In this document: in pieces, positions 32,121 to 44,194 of the stretch | Layout: the number at the start of each line of letters is the position of its first letter | How positions within the stretch are numbered: position 1 is the first letter of the stretch | From: Sepiola atlantica | Lineage: Eukaryota > Mollusca > Cephalopoda > Sepiida > Sepiolidae | Direction: 5' to 3' | Length of the DNA stretch: 64,000 bases | Assembly (NCBI GenBank): GCA_963556195.1 | Contig: OY744528.1 | Location: forward strand, 55,286,066-55,350,065 | Translations under genes and position numbers: made by a program | The notes under the pieces: model-generated | Database searches by the model: none | The model's input: the letters and a program-made list of their open reading frames with translations, nothing else | Told to the model about the DNA's origin: nothing

Positions 32121-33081
32121 TTGACAAAATTATTAGTTACGGCTGATATGAACACCCTGTCAAGCTACCTGACAGACTGGCACCTTAAGCTTTCCGTGGC
32201 CAAGACCACGTCCACTGCATACCATTTAAACAACCGAGAGTCAAAAGATTTCAGTTCCAGGCTGCTCCCGACGTATCTCGAGGTCAAGCTTGATCGCACG
32301 CTGACGTTCCACTAACACCTGGAAAACCTGTCTACCAAGACATCGGCCCGTGTCACTCTAATATGCCGCCTAGCCGATACCACCTGAGGTGCCTCAACCA
32401 AGACACTGCGCATATCTACCTAGGCATTAGTCTTTTCCACCGCTGAGTACTGCTCCCCAGCCTGGTGCAGGAGCTCCCACACCAAGAAGCTGGACGTAAC
32501 GCTCAACACCGCCTTACGCACAGTCTCTGGCTGCTTGCGCGCCACATCAATCAACCAACTACCGATACTTGCTGGCATCGCACCACCAACCCTGCGCTGT
32601 GAGGTGGCTGTCCTTGCACTGTCAAGAAAACCCACCATCGATGAGGACGACCTTCTCCACAAGCTCGCCACAGAGACCCCTCCACGAGCTCGCCTGAAAT
32701 CACGGTGCCCATTCTCAGAGCATGCCCTGCTTTCAACACCCGGTGACGTCAGAAAACGAATCTGTCTGAAACGTCGCTGGACGGAGGAATGGCAGGCAAC
32801 AGTTAAATCACGGTTGCACAGATTTGTGGAGGACCCGGATAACCTACCAGGCATGAACCTCCCTCGCCGGCAGTGGACAATGCTCAATCACCTCAGGACA
32901 GGTGTCGGCCGTTTCGCCACGACCATGAAAGGTTGGGATCTCAGGGACTCACTCTGAACAGACAGTAGACCACATCATCGAGTCATGCCTCAAACATCGA
33001 CCACCCAATGGCGAAGCCGGCATAGCTATGCTAGACAACAAAATATTAGCATGGCTTTTCTCAACCGAGCTGGTGATCTAA
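32121..33081 (+). pseudogene. Second type of LINE, RT thumb and C-terminal region
   Basis: LTDWHLKLSVAKTTSTAYHL (RT thumb) is followed by VFSTAEYCSPAWCRSSHTKK and, in the 32535-32957 frame, INQLPILAGIAPPTLRCEVA then NLPRRQWTMLNHLRTGVGRF. After a frameshift near 32950 comes a zinc-like end with EQTVDHIIESC and FSTELVI before TAA at 33079-33081. This C-terminal style is common in Jockey-like LINEs of molluscs and other invertebrates and differs from the LINE at 21790. GC-rich compared with its surroundings; 5'-truncated. Confidence 0.75.
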
Positions 33082-33130
33082 CAGTGAGATGCTGTGAAGC
33101 AAACGAAAGAAGAAGTTGACGAAAGAGTCT

Positions 33131-33895
33131 ATTTCACAATAATAGGAAGGTAAATGATGTTGATAAAGACAATAGTCCGAATGCAGTTAATAAAAGTAAT
33201 ACTGTAATCTTACAATTTTTAATCCCGGTCAACGTCGAGTAGAACAAATGGTCCCGATCATTTCCTAATTTCTTGCCGACCCCATATTTCACAATAATAT
33301 GAAGATAAATGATGTTAATAATGACAATAGTCCGGAGAGATTTACTATATATCCCTTAAATACTGTAATCATACAATTATTTATCCCAGAATTCACAGAG
33401 TTGAACAAATGGTCCGGGGCAATACCTAATTTCTTCCCCCCTCTACATTTCAACATATCAAGAAGATACGTGGTGTTGATTAAGTCAGTAGTCTGAATAG
33501 ATTTAATATATATCCTTTAACAAAAGTAATATTGTAATCTTACAACATCAGGTAGAACAAATGGTCCTGGTCAATTCCTAATTTCTTGCTCCTCACCTCT
33601 CCATTTCACAATAATATGAATTAAATGGTGTTGATAAAAACAATAGTCTGAAGATAGTTAATATATACCAGTTACCAAAAGTAATACTATCATCTTACAA
33701 TTTTTTACTTTGGACAACACTGAGTAGAACAAATGGTCCCGATCAATTCCTAATTCCTAGTCCCCACCCCACCATTTCACAATAATATGAAGGTAAATGA
33801 TGTTGATGAAGTCAATAGTCTGAAGATATTTAATGCATACTCTTTGCCAAATGGTCCTTGTCAATTCCTAATTTCTTGCCCCTCATCTCCTTTAT
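33131..33895. repeat. Satellite of about 160 bp, five units
   Basis: Units begin near 33131, 33287, 33445, 33602 and 33773 with TTTCACAATAATA(T)GAA(G)G and contain AGTAGAACAAATGGTCC..TC and CCTAATTTCTTGCC. They follow immediately after the LINE fragment. Confidence 0.8.
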
Positions 33896-34049
33896 TGCCA
33901 TCTGTACTTAAAAAATTCAACCCGTTTTTATTTATTTTTTAATATTTTAAAATCCCAAATCCCCTACCCCTCAAATAGGAAGCATGTTTGGGGTGGAGGT
34001 GCCAAATGATCTATTTGCTCCCTCCAGCAGATGCCCAGCAAGCATGAAA

Positions 34050-34185
34050 AATGATATTCTTAAGATTATAAACCTGAAAAAGTACAGGACATGTTATTAC
34101 ACTTTAAAAAATATAGGACAAGTAATTATTTTTAGTAAAGTAAAGAATAAGAAACTTTTTACTTAAAATATTACAGCAAAGAATA
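34050..34185 (+). repeat. Half copy related to the 31103 foldback
   Basis: ATATTCTTAAGATTATAAACCTG...AAAGTACAGGACA...TTACTTAAAATATTACAGCAAAG parallels the left arm at 31130-31245 with many changes; no inverted partner follows. Confidence 0.45.
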
Positions 34186-34212
34186 AAATTTGAAATTAAA
34201 ATATCGGTAAAC

Positions 34213-34425
34213 TTACTACTCTAATAGCTTCTTTCCTTGGACTGCTTACCTTTGGAATTCCCTCCCTGCTCCCTGTTTCCCCAACTGTAGTATCATACAG
34301 AAACTTAAATGTAATGTGAACAAACATCTTGCTGTCTAAATCCCCACTTAGGATGGCCCCAATAAATCTGACTCCTAATCACATTTTATCAGTGACAATG
34401 TGCCTCTTTTGGGATGAATAAAAGT
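34213..34425 (+). pseudogene. 3' end of the Jockey-like LINE family
   Basis: CTACTCTAATAGCTTCTTTCCTTGG...TGGAATTCCCTCCCTGCTCC encodes the same C-terminal residues (SNSFFP, WNSLP, QKLKCNVNKHL) as the copies at 24290 and 27380, then runs into GGATGAATAAAAGTAAG, the likely 3' end of the element. Confidence 0.7.
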
Positions 34426-34429
34426 AAGA

Positions 34430-35985
34430 AAAAAAATTCTTTAGAAAATTAACTATCAATATTCAAATTATGCAAATAATCATGAAATCAGTCAATTCAT
34501 TAATTTATTGGATGATTGAATTAACAAAATGATCATTGTTTCCATTAATCAAAGGCTTTTTTTTTCTTTCGATTTATTTAAAAGCGAATAATTAATTTAA
34601 TTTCCTGAAAGTGAAATTAATATTATAAACAAAGTGATGTTAAAGTTTTTTTAGAATGTGATAAATATATATTTTTACTGGCTTGCATAAATCAATGATT
34701 TTTATGTATTCATTCAAATCAAAGTTGGCTAAGAAGAAAGAGTAGTATCGGTTCTGACTAGTGATGGTATGATTCCAATATTTTTCCTGATTCCGATACG
34801 ATTACTGATTCTAAGTCTATTTAAATTTCTAACTAGTGAGTTGTCTTTTTTTTAATTTTCCAATTACCGTAAAAACCCTGTTTAATGTGTGCATATATTT
34901 TTACAACTGTAAAAATACACTTGTGAAGGGTACATACATTACACTAGTAGATCTTTCTAAATATTTTTTTCTCAAATGTTTTCCTGATAATTAATTGAAA
35001 ATAGTGAGGCAACTAAAGATTTATTTCTCTTTTAAAACAAAGTCGATTTGCAGCAGTTCGTTGTAAGTTGACAAAATGTTATTTGAAGTTTTTCATAAAT
35101 AATTGAATATAGTCAACCGGAACTTTTTTTTTTAAAGTAATTTTTTTTTTAAATAGACACTAGTAAGTAACTTATTTAAAAGAGAAAAGAAGGGCAGGAT
35201 ACTGTTCCTTTTTTTCTGTCTTTTCTCTTCAAAGATTCCAAAGTATACTGCTTTGATGTTCATTTCTAACAAACAACTTGTGGAAATGATATGGTGTCCA
35301 CATTACCGACACAGCTAATCCCCACATCCGGTGTCATACCTTTTAAGCAAATACTGAAATGTATGTTTCAGCAAATTAAATTGAACTGTTACATTTACTG
35401 GGTAATGAAAATGTAATCGTAAGTTCGTACCTACATGAAAATATGCTAAATACAACCGAAAAGAAAACCACTTATTTCCGCCTGGCAGTTCTGAAATGTT
35501 TAGGGTGTGAATTTTATATGGGTAGGCGCTTTGTTAAAACAAATTTTATACTGAAAATCCCATACGCACATTACACATTAAATTTATTTTACAACACACT
35601 TGATTCAATAGATTTTAAGATTATAAAAACTTTTTGAAAAATTTATCCTTTTAATTTTTCACGTGGTGGATCCAGTTATTGACCACCTACACAAGAGAAT
35701 GTTACCTCATACCACGGGGGGGGGGGGGGGGGGCGTCATAGCGAACTGACCTTTCCTCTTCATCTAAATATTAAACAGGTAAGTTTTATTTTTTATAATC
35801 TTGTAATGTCTGGAAAATTTGGTAATTTTGACAAAGTAGAATAATTCCCAATTCTGTAACTATGAATTGGGAGACTGTAATTGAATCGTGAAACTGTAAA
35901 TACAATTCTAATTTTATTGTAATTATCTATATATCTATATAATAAAGTAAACTCGATTTTCTCCTGCAACTACAGTTATTATAGG
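34430..35985. other. AT-rich intron with an 18-G run
   Basis: No gene supported. A homopolymer of 18 G lies at 35716-35733. The 64-codon frame at 35443-35637 has no splice or family support. Confidence 0.45.
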
Positions 35986-36551
35986 AAAATAACCAGAGCT
36001 TTACGCGCTCCACTACTTTTGGAGCTGCTCCCGCTCCTGCTCCAACCCCCAAAATTGGAGCTGGCTCCTATCACGCTCCCCTTTTTCAAAAAGGAGCCGC
36101 TCCTTCTCCAACTCCTATAAAAAAGGAGCGGCTCTTTTTCAGCGCTCCATAATAAAAAATATACCATCTTTCATAAACGTTCTATTCTACCAATGAGTGG
36201 TCGAAGGATAGGGGTGGTCGTAAAAGGATCTCGTCAACATGGGTTGAGATGTCATTTTAAGTGTAAGACCGTAAGATAATATTTGACAAAATCTCGCTAA
36301 TATTTTGAGAGAGAACATGTCGGACGAAGTATAGGATTATACGTAAATTTTAGTTTCCTGAGAACAAGAAAACAATTTTGCTTTTTAAAATTCATGGAAA
36401 TTTTCTAAGAATTTAAAGCCAGTTTAAATGACTTTCTACTCGATAGTTTATAAATTCCTTTCAAGTTTTGCACACACACGAAGTAATTGATGTTTTGTCA
36501 ATTAAAATGGCTGACTTGTTTACGAAGAAATCTAAATGAATTATGATGGAT

Positions 36552-36930
36552 TTAATCTCGTAACTTTATTACGAACCGGCTTGAAATAATGACATTATTT
36601 AGACAACGATTTTTTACATGGGGAGAATGGGGGGTGGTGCTTTGTTAACTATTTTGTACTTTCACGTAACAATTTAATAAACAGAAGATATCGTAAAAAT
36701 TGAATTTAACTTGAAAATTGTATGTAAAAACTAACCCGATCCAAACCTTTAATTTCGTAACGTAATTACGAACCGGATTGAAATAACATTATTTAGAAAG
36801 CCATTCTTAACATGGAGTGAGGAGGGCTTTGTTAACTATTCTGTACTTTCACCTAACAATTTAATAAACAAAAGATATCATAAAAATGTAATTTAACTTG
36901 AAAATCTTATTTAAAAAATGGCCCGGTTCG
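36552..36930. repeat. Two tandem units of about 195 bp inside the hAT element
   Basis: TACGAACCGG(C/A)TTGAAATAA, CATTATTTAGA, GCTTTGTTAACTATT(T/C)TGTA and CAATTTAATAAACA recur with an offset near 195 bp. Confidence 0.75.
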
Positions 36931-37089
36931 TAAACTGAACAAGTACCAAAAAAATAATATCAAAAATATTCTTCACTGGGGAGGAGGTAGCCCCGTATTT
37001 ACAAGTATATCTCCTGTAAAAACGGTTCTAAAATCTATTTTCAATCGATATTTATTCGATAATTGACGAATTTTCATACTTGGCCAAAA

Positions 37090-37152
37090 TTGCCGAGTTT
37101 TCCGTTGCCGAATTTTCCATTGACGAATTTTCCTTTGACGAGTTTTCCTAAA
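37090..37152. repeat. 15-bp tandem repeat, four units
   Basis: Units of the type TGACGAATTTTCCAT follow one another inside the hAT element. Confidence 0.7.
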
Positions 37153-37958
37153 TTGTGTATTATACATACATACTTCTATCCAGTCAAGCAGACTATCTAG
37201 TCTAAGAGAAGAAAAACAACATAACTTTCACTAATACACTTAGGAACCGTATGAATCCACATATATCCCCCCCCCCAAAGGTATATGAATTAAATAGTAG
37301 GGTAGACTGTACTCTGAAACCTTGATTGGGCAACTTATCTCCTCTATCTAGAGCGCTAATTTTCGGAGTTTTTATTCAACAGAAAGATAGCAGTGTACTT
37401 TTTAAAAGGGCCTTAGTAATTATCTCAGGTCAGCTAGTAAACATTTTGAATTCTCTCTCTCGCCCCCTCCCGACCTGCACTCAGATGGTGTCAAAATCGT
37501 TCGTACCCCTAACTCAAATGTTTAATCTTTCCAAAGAAATAGAACGCTCAAGTCGCTGACTGCAATAACAACTTTAATGACGCCTTTCATCTGTCTCATC
37601 GCTTGATAGCAAGTCGACGGGGTTGGGGGAATAAAACAATAAAAAAAAAAGATTGTTAAAACATTACAATTAAATCGTCTTCTACCAGAGACATAATTTT
37701 TTTAAATAATTCAGAGTAAACTCTGAGACTTTCTTTACCTTTCCTTTATATTGCTGAATAAAAAACTAATGTTTAAAAAAAAATCAAATCATTTTGGAGC
37801 GAGGAGCGCGGAGCGATAAACCCACCGCTCTTTAGTCCTAAATGGAGTTGCTCCCGCTGAATATAAAATGAGCCCTCCTCTCCTTCGCTCCAGCAAAAAG
37901 GAGCGTGCTTCTGGAGCGCGCTCCTTTTTGGAGGGCTCCGTAAAGCCCTGAAAATAAC

Positions 37959-40029
37959 CTACCACTTTCTATGCTAAATTGTCCCACTAAGCAATTATCC
38001 TAGATCCTCATGGGTATTTCCAGAAATTATCTATTAATTGTACATCCTTTCAATTATTGTTACATTTTATCCAGGAAACCTAACTCTCACGTCTAAAACT
38101 TCGAAAGAGCAAATAGCTACACATTTTACCCACTTCTAATTTTCTACTCTAACCGCTACCTAATTCACTGTGTCCCGTGTTTATAAAAGTGACAGTCTGT
38201 TACGGCACCACTACATTCCAGATTCAGGGAATTAAATTTTGCAATACCGGCTGCTTGAAACTTATACGTTTTGAGTAACCGGATTAAGTTTTAACGAACA
38301 CATTTCAGATCACAGGCAACTAAATTTTTTATGTTGATCTTTTCCATTTCTATTTTTATTACTTATTTTCAACAATATTTTCTTATATACTTTTTTAAAT
38401 AACACAAACAGCTCAAAATTACGTAGCTATGCAATTACGTTGTGTTGTAATTCTTGCTCTCGCAACTAAAATAAACAATGGGATTTCTTTGTAGACCAAA
38501 TAAAATAATTTTCTTTGGAAATATTCTGTATTAGATCCTACATAATTAAAAAAAACAATAAAACAATCATTCTAATAAATAAAAAAAATTATTATTATGA
38601 CTAAACATAAATGTTTTCTTGCATTATTTGTCAGAAAAAATACTACATTTATAAGTATAATTAGCTGATTTCTTTTCTTTTACTTATTTTATTGCTTGTG
38701 GAAAATCCTGCTATCCAAACAAATTAAACATTGCCTTAGTTAAGAAGGATTTCTTCTTAATAAATATAAAATATTTTCAGGATTATTCTTTTTTGGATAT
38801 GTATTATAAACTTATGTAAATTTCTATTAGTTAGATTCCACAATTTCTTTTATATATACTTTTTTAATAACATAAATAGGCCACAAACATGTACTTACTA
38901 AGTAACCCAGTGTGGAAAATGATGCTGTACAAACAAAATAAACAGTGGGATTTCTAAACCAATTATTTAGCGCACATAAACATTATTTTCTTTTTATTAT
39001 CCAAATTTCAGAATTGAACGACTTTTATTCAAAAAATTTTTTTTTAAATAAACAACACAATACCCGCCAGCAATTAAAACATTTTATTAACGTTCGATTT
39101 TCACGTCATTATCAAGTAAATTGAAATCTGATCAGTAAATTATTTATCGCACTGAAAACTTTGATATTCGTTTTCCTTAATGACATTTTCAAATTCGAGC
39201 TGAAATTTTTTTTTTGTTAAGCGAACACATCCCCCCCCCCCACCCCAATTTTTAGTTTTGGAGGGGGGTCTGTGTATCTGACTTGCGATATTTTTATAAT
39301 GGTCTCTATGCTATGATTGCCACATTCCTTTTTCTCTATCTGTCGGTCTCTTACCCAAAGGGCTAGGGTTCAACAGGTCCAGGGATCGCATGTGCCATGC
39401 TCAGGCAGGAAACATGCACACATTAACGAAAAGGCAAACTAAGCATAAAAAAACATAAAATGACTCAGATGGGTTGCTTGATACTCTAATATTTACTTTT
39501 TTTAAAGTTAAATAATACTTTTCGATTTCCCCTGGGTAAGGCCGGAATACAGGTGTTGCTAGTATGTTATAAATTAATAAAGAAGTAATATAAGTGCATA
39601 AAATTTTGGTTAAAGTTGTTAAAGTATCTACAGTTGTTGTGCTAAACAGATAAACAAGACACTTTGAAGTGAACAGTTACACATTACATATGACAGTGGT
39701 CTTTTCTGTTTTAAATTATTTCATCTTTGATCTAATAATTGTTTGGTATTTAAAAAAGGATACTGATGGTTTTATTTATGTTGTTTTTAAGGTGGGATAA
39801 TGATTTGAAGATGAAACTAAAAAAATTATAACTTATTAAGATTAAAATTCAAGATCGATGGAAAATCTTAAATAAAAAACAAATATTTGCTTGTTTTTTC
39901 CTAAAATTTTAAATGTTGTTTTTACACAATAACAAATCTGCATAACATAAAACGTTTTGTTTGTCTTAATACAAAATTCTAATTTATTTTCGAATGTATA
40001 TAAAATTGAACTTTTTTGCCTACTCATCG
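37959..40029. other. AT-rich intron with a diverged duplication
   Basis: TATATACTTTTTTAA(A)TAACA...AAATAAACA(A/G)TGGGATTTCT occurs near 38385-38490 and again near 38855-38955, suggesting an old duplication of about 470 bp. A C-run lies at 39231-39240. Otherwise no element or gene is supported. Confidence 0.45.
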
Positions 40030-40180
40030 ACATCTGTTCTCATACTACACTTCATCTTTTCTGTCCTCAATAAGTGAAGGAGAAATCCTTTTAAACTGAG
40101 GAAATTCTAATTTTTGTCCCAATCCAGAGTGCTCTTTTTGGGGAGCAGGATTTTCCCCACATTAAAAACATCAGATTATC
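40030..40180. repeat. Dispersed repeat shared with 57990-58135
   Basis: CATACTACACTTCATCTTTT CTGTCCTC followed by AGTGAAGGAGAAA...AACTGAGG..ATT.TAATTTTTGTC.CAATCCA and a GGATTTTCC end match the second location in the same orientation. At 40190 it runs directly into Penelope RT sequence, so it may belong to that family. Confidence 0.65.
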
Positions 40181-40194
40181 TATTGCGATACAAG

Positions 40195-40437
40195 TGCATT
40201 CCCCCACTGCAATATCTAAAGTAAACTTATCTCGTACCACCATCAGAGTCTAGTCCATGGGTACTTTCGTGAACAGACTCACTACATCTAGACTCACCAT
40301 CTGGTTGGAATGAATGGGAGCATTATTGATTTTTTCCACAAAGTGAGCTGAATTCTTGACATACGATGGTCTGTAAGCGAGGTGATTATATCTACAAGGA
40401 ATCACCTTAATGGATGGCATGCTGAACCTCAGGCGCT
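40195..40437 (-). pseudogene. Penelope-like reverse transcriptase fragment
   Basis: On the minus strand the frame gives IKVIPCRYNHLAYRPSYVKN, SAHFVEKINNAPIHSNQMV and SLDVVSLFTKVP, the last being the motif A region with its Asp typical of Penelope-type RTs. One in-frame stop follows, then TLMVVRDKFTLD. Truncated at both sides. Confidence 0.65.
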
Positions 40438-40469
40438 GACAATGGATCTTAATAGAATAATTACTTAAG

Positions 40470-41322
40470 AATTTGGTACTTTGTTACATTGAGACCCACG
40501 CTAAAAGTCCCTCGGCGTCGGTGCTTTCCGGCGGTTAACGGTGAAAGCCCTGAAGCAAGACGAATAAGCAGACGACATGTAAGCATTAAAACTGAATGAA
40601 ATGCTAAACATGCAAACTGGTTGAAATGTGATTGCAACATGAATTTTAACTGTTGAAACTCTTGAAGGAACGATAAATTTCTGTCAGGACCATACGTAAA
40701 TTGATTGCTAAAGAAAAAAATGCCGAAAATCTGGAGATAAATGCAAGACTGCTAAGCGAACAAAACTCACAGATAAATACTCTTGGAGATACCTTAACGC
40801 CAAATGCAGAAGCTGGCTTTCGCTGAGGAGTGATATATTTTTCGAGCAGGCTCATTTGGACATTCTTCTTTGACATCTACAAACGAGCCTGCCCTAACCC
40901 TAATTCCTAATCCTGCCTTAACCGTAACCCTGCCCAACCCTGCCCTAACCCTAATTCCTAACCTGACTACCCTAACCCTAACAAAATAAACAATTTTCGC
41001 AAAAAAATGTAAACAAAAACACTTACTTAATTAACTTTTGATTGTTATTATTACTGTTATTTCTTTGTTTAAAAAAATATTTCTTTGGAAGAAATTTTTA
41101 ATAATAAAAAAAAGTACAAAAAAATAATTTTAATTGAAACTTCGTTAAAAAAATAAATAATAATTTCGAAAATTTTTTGCTTGTTTTCTCACACTTGTAA
41201 ATCCAGCCTCGTTTGTGTTTTTTTGAACGCAGGTAAGTCAACGGATTTTTCATTCAACACTATCCGGCTTTAATGTAAACATCCGGAAAGCGCGGGTCCC
41301 AATGTAAAAAAGCACCAAGAAT
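40470..41322. mobile_element. Inverted-repeat DNA element with telomere-like interior
   Basis: The left end TTGGTACTTTGTTACATTGAGACCCACGCT (from 40473) pairs with a right end whose reverse complement is TTGGTGCTTTTTTACATTGG GACCCGCGCT (ending near 41319), about 85 percent identical over 30 bp. A further inverted pair, ACAAACGAGCCTG near 40870 and CAGCCTCGTTTGT near 41202, lies inside. No transposase is encoded. Confidence 0.6.
40888..40985. repeat. Degenerate telomere-like CCCTAA repeats
   Basis: CCCTAACCCTAA words are interspersed with CCTGCC and TTCCTAA variants over about 95 bp, deep inside the window and inside an inverted-repeat element. This looks like an interstitial, transposon-borne sequence rather than a chromosome end. 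Confidence 0.7.
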
Positions 41323-41788
41323 TTTACCCAGTCATGGCTGATGAAACGAGAACAAGTTACCTATGTGGAATAAATAAAGGGTTTCGTTCGAATTCCCTAG
41401 AGATTCTCGAGTTCAACATAAAGATTCCTGAATTTGGCAAGATACACCTGTAGAAGGTCAGAGGTTACATCAGCGGAAACATTATAAGAATAACATCCAA
41501 ACTGAAAACAATAGCCGAATAATACAAATAGTACAACTATTAAGTCTATTGTTTTCAATAAAATAAAATCGATTTCTCTAAGTTTTGGTGGGCTTCAGCT
41601 CCCTCCCCTTTAGTTTTAGAATAAATATTGTAATGAATTTAAAGCAACTTCTCTTACACAATGAGCCATCTCAATCTCCTCTCTCAGCTGTCAAATTTCG
41701 AACTTAATTGTCTCATCCCATTCATTTCTTTTTAAAGTAGTTGCAAATGAATGCCACCTATAAAAAATCTAATTACGAACACTTTTCA
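41323..41788. other. Non-coding, possible Penelope terminal remnant
   Basis: GGCTGATGAAACGAGAACAA GTTACC near 41340 resembles terminal sequence of Penelope-type elements; no stem II of a hammerhead can be drawn. Nothing else is seen before the BEL LTR. Confidence 0.35.
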
Positions 41789-42588
41789 TGGTAAAAATAA
41801 CCTTTTTTTTTTTATCAAACGTCTGTCACAAAGTTCTTTTTTTCTTTCTTTTTCTTCAATAATTTTCCTTTAGCAAATCCAACGTAAGAAATACGTCACA
41901 AGAACAGTCCAAATTTCAAATAAACATAATACTTGCTTTTTTCACCGTTTGTCCCGAACAGCATCACGCGCGATTATGAGGATCCTTTTTTCGAAGTCAT
42001 CTCTTTCAAATCGATCTGTGTTGCAAGTACGATCACTTTACGATTCTTAATCTCTGATTCAGAATCTTCTTAACAGCAAAGTATTTCAGTTCACGGGAGC
42101 TAAGCTCTTCAACATAGACAATTTCGTTCTCGGAGTTATTTTTATCTCGTTCAAATTCTTCATAATTCTTCATTTCAAGTCTCTGACTTGAAACTTCTTC
42201 CCAAGGATAATATTCTGGACGGAAGGAAAAATATTTCATACATAAAAGGCAATTCTAGCCACGAGATACTCTATCTCTTAAATTTCTTCAAGTAGAAATT
42301 CTTCACAAAATTTAACGTCCACATGTGGACGGAGAAACAGTTTTTACAGGTGTTGTCTGTCTGGCGTCCAGCTCTGTTCTGATTAAATTTTGCGCCGATA
42401 TCAAATCCAGACAGAAGTAATGCATCATTGCTAAAAATAGAAACCACGTGACACAAAATGGCTTCCCTAGCATAACTCCCACGCAACTAATCCATATGAC
42501 CTTCCCCCCAGCACGCAAGGAAACTGACAGCCCTCAAACAAAGGGAAGTAACCCTTGACTCACTAGAAAATATATCGAAATTTCCACA
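41789..42588 (-). repeat. 3' LTR of the BEL element
   Basis: On the element strand it begins TGTGGAAATTTCG and ends GTTATTTTTACCA. It is preceded there by GTCGGGAGAG, the polypurine tract. Open frames inside are duplicated in the other LTR and are not genes. Confidence 0.88.
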
Positions 42589-42652
42589 CTCTCCCGACGA
42601 AGAAAAAAAAAAAAAAAAATGTACAATGTTATATACATGTCTCATGCACACA

Positions 42653-44194
42653 TCAATACCACAAATAATCATTATCCCGTTCACTCACCTTCTTGCGAGT
42701 TCGAATGGGTCTAGAATTGGAAGTCGAGGCATGATCTCCACCAGCAACATCCGGCTGGACCACATCAGGATCCTCGGAACCACAAGGCTCTTCGGGAACC
42801 TCCGAGGTCTGATGGGAATGAGTAACCGACAACTCCATCGGAAAAAGGTGTCTCAAAGAATGTTCCTGAGAGGAACCATCTGCCTTCTTAATCAGGGCAG
42901 ATCTAACATGAGAATCATCACCTGGAGTTAACCCTATCACTCTACCCAAGGACCAATAAGGGCGAGATTTGGCTGGGTTCTTAACAAGAACCACATCGCC
43001 TACCGCGAAGACATCACTGAAATCAGATTGATACAGATCGCCACTCAGCTCTCTCAAGCCGAGCAGGTATTCCTCATACCATAAATCCCTAAATCTCTGT
43101 AAGAGAAAATCCCTTTGTTTCAACTTCTCCAAAAGGTCACTCCTAGAAGGAGGAGAATTCTCAAGAAAACATTCTTCAGAATTTATAAAAACAGAACTAT
43201 TACAATGCGGGCGAATAAATGCATTTGGAGAAATAATATCCAAACCATCATCTCCAGAACATCTATAAGTTAGAGGACGTGAGTTAATAGCATTCTGTAT
43301 ATCAGACAACACAGAAAGAAGTTCGAAATAACCCAACTTCTGCCGTCTCACTAACTTGTAAAGACAAACCTTCACCGTCTTAACAAGACGCTCCCAAACA
43401 CTGCCGAACCAAGCAGAATATAAAGGTATCGTCAGGTGCTTGATGTCAAACGTACTAAATTTGTCCTCGAACTCGTCAGACACAAGCACTTGCTTAATTA
43501 AACCGCATCCAACAACGAATGATTTAGCATTATCTAGGTATATATGGGAAGGCACCCCATAAATGTTAAAAAATCTAACCAATGATAGTATCACTGAGTG
43601 AGTAGACATGTCACTCACTAACTCCAAATGGACCGCCCTCACATTGAAGCACGTAAAAAGCAAGATGTACATCTTTTGCGGTCCCCTTTCATCTTCAACC
43701 CACAAGTGACCAGTAAAGTCTATACCCGTATGGTTGAAGGGCTTCACAAAATTAACTCTGTGTTTAGGTAAATTGGTTACCTTGGGGTATTTGAAAGATT
43801 CAGCATTGTATCTTTTACACAGAGCACAGGCAGAAATAACCGACTTCACTGCCTGCCTGGATTTATGTATCCAGAAACCTGACAAACGGAGTTTGCTGAG
43901 GGTAGCTGCAATACCCAAATGTTTACACTTGAGATGACAGTCCATAACAATTAAATCAGTTATATGACTGCCTCGAGGTAACAAAATCGGATGTAAAATT
44001 TCCGGAGGGTAAAGGCTGGATTTACCAATCCTTCCCCCAGACCTTATCAAACTTTTATCATCCAGGTAAAGATCCAACTTCGCCACCAACGGAGGAATCT
44101 CACGGTTGGAGGGGTTCAACAAAAAGGACCTTTCCCTGGAAAGAAGCAAGGACTGCTCCAATTTAATCAAATAAATTTTGGCCACTTGGCCTGG
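42653..44194 (-). pseudogene. pol: BEL integrase and C-terminal domain
   Basis: 510 codons downstream of one in-frame TAA. Residue numbers count from the GTG at 44185. The HHCC zinc region has CKHLGIAATL and SACALC (about 85-123). The catalytic core has HTGIDFTGHLW (Asp near 156), IYLDNAKSFV (Asp near 218) and SAWFGSVWERLVKTVK (Glu near 265). A DUF5641-like end with FAVGDVVLVKNPAKSRPYW and LGRVIGLTPG follows, then a disordered Ser/Pro tail. All catalytic residues are present. It should be the C-terminal part of the polyprotein; the separating stop is the only reason to call it broken. Confidence 0.88.

Larger units (their letters stand above)
35994..37950. mobile_element. Non-autonomous hAT-type transposon with perfect 8-bp target duplication
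   Basis: AAAATAAC stands at 35986-35993 and again at 37951-37958. The element starts CAGAGCTTTACG and ends CGTAAAGCCCTG, matching inverted ends of the hAT CAG(A/G)G type. Both subterminal regions are crowded with GGAGC/GCTCC words (36010-36150 and 37795-37940), as expected for transposase-binding repeats. No hAT transposase frame is present in the 1957 bp; the interior is AT-rich. Confidence 0.85.

Noticed and set aside
39520..39571. CCCTGGGTAAGGCCGG...TTGCTAGT resembling a Helitron 3' end
   Set aside because: No proper hairpin can be drawn and no 5' end was found.
40888..40985. True telomere or chromosome end
   Set aside because: Short, degenerate, flanked on both sides by ordinary sequence and contained in an inverted-repeat element.
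42033..42518. Three minus-strand frames of about 70 codons, repeated at 50692-51177
   Set aside because: They lie wholly inside the two BEL LTRs; their duplication reflects the LTRs.
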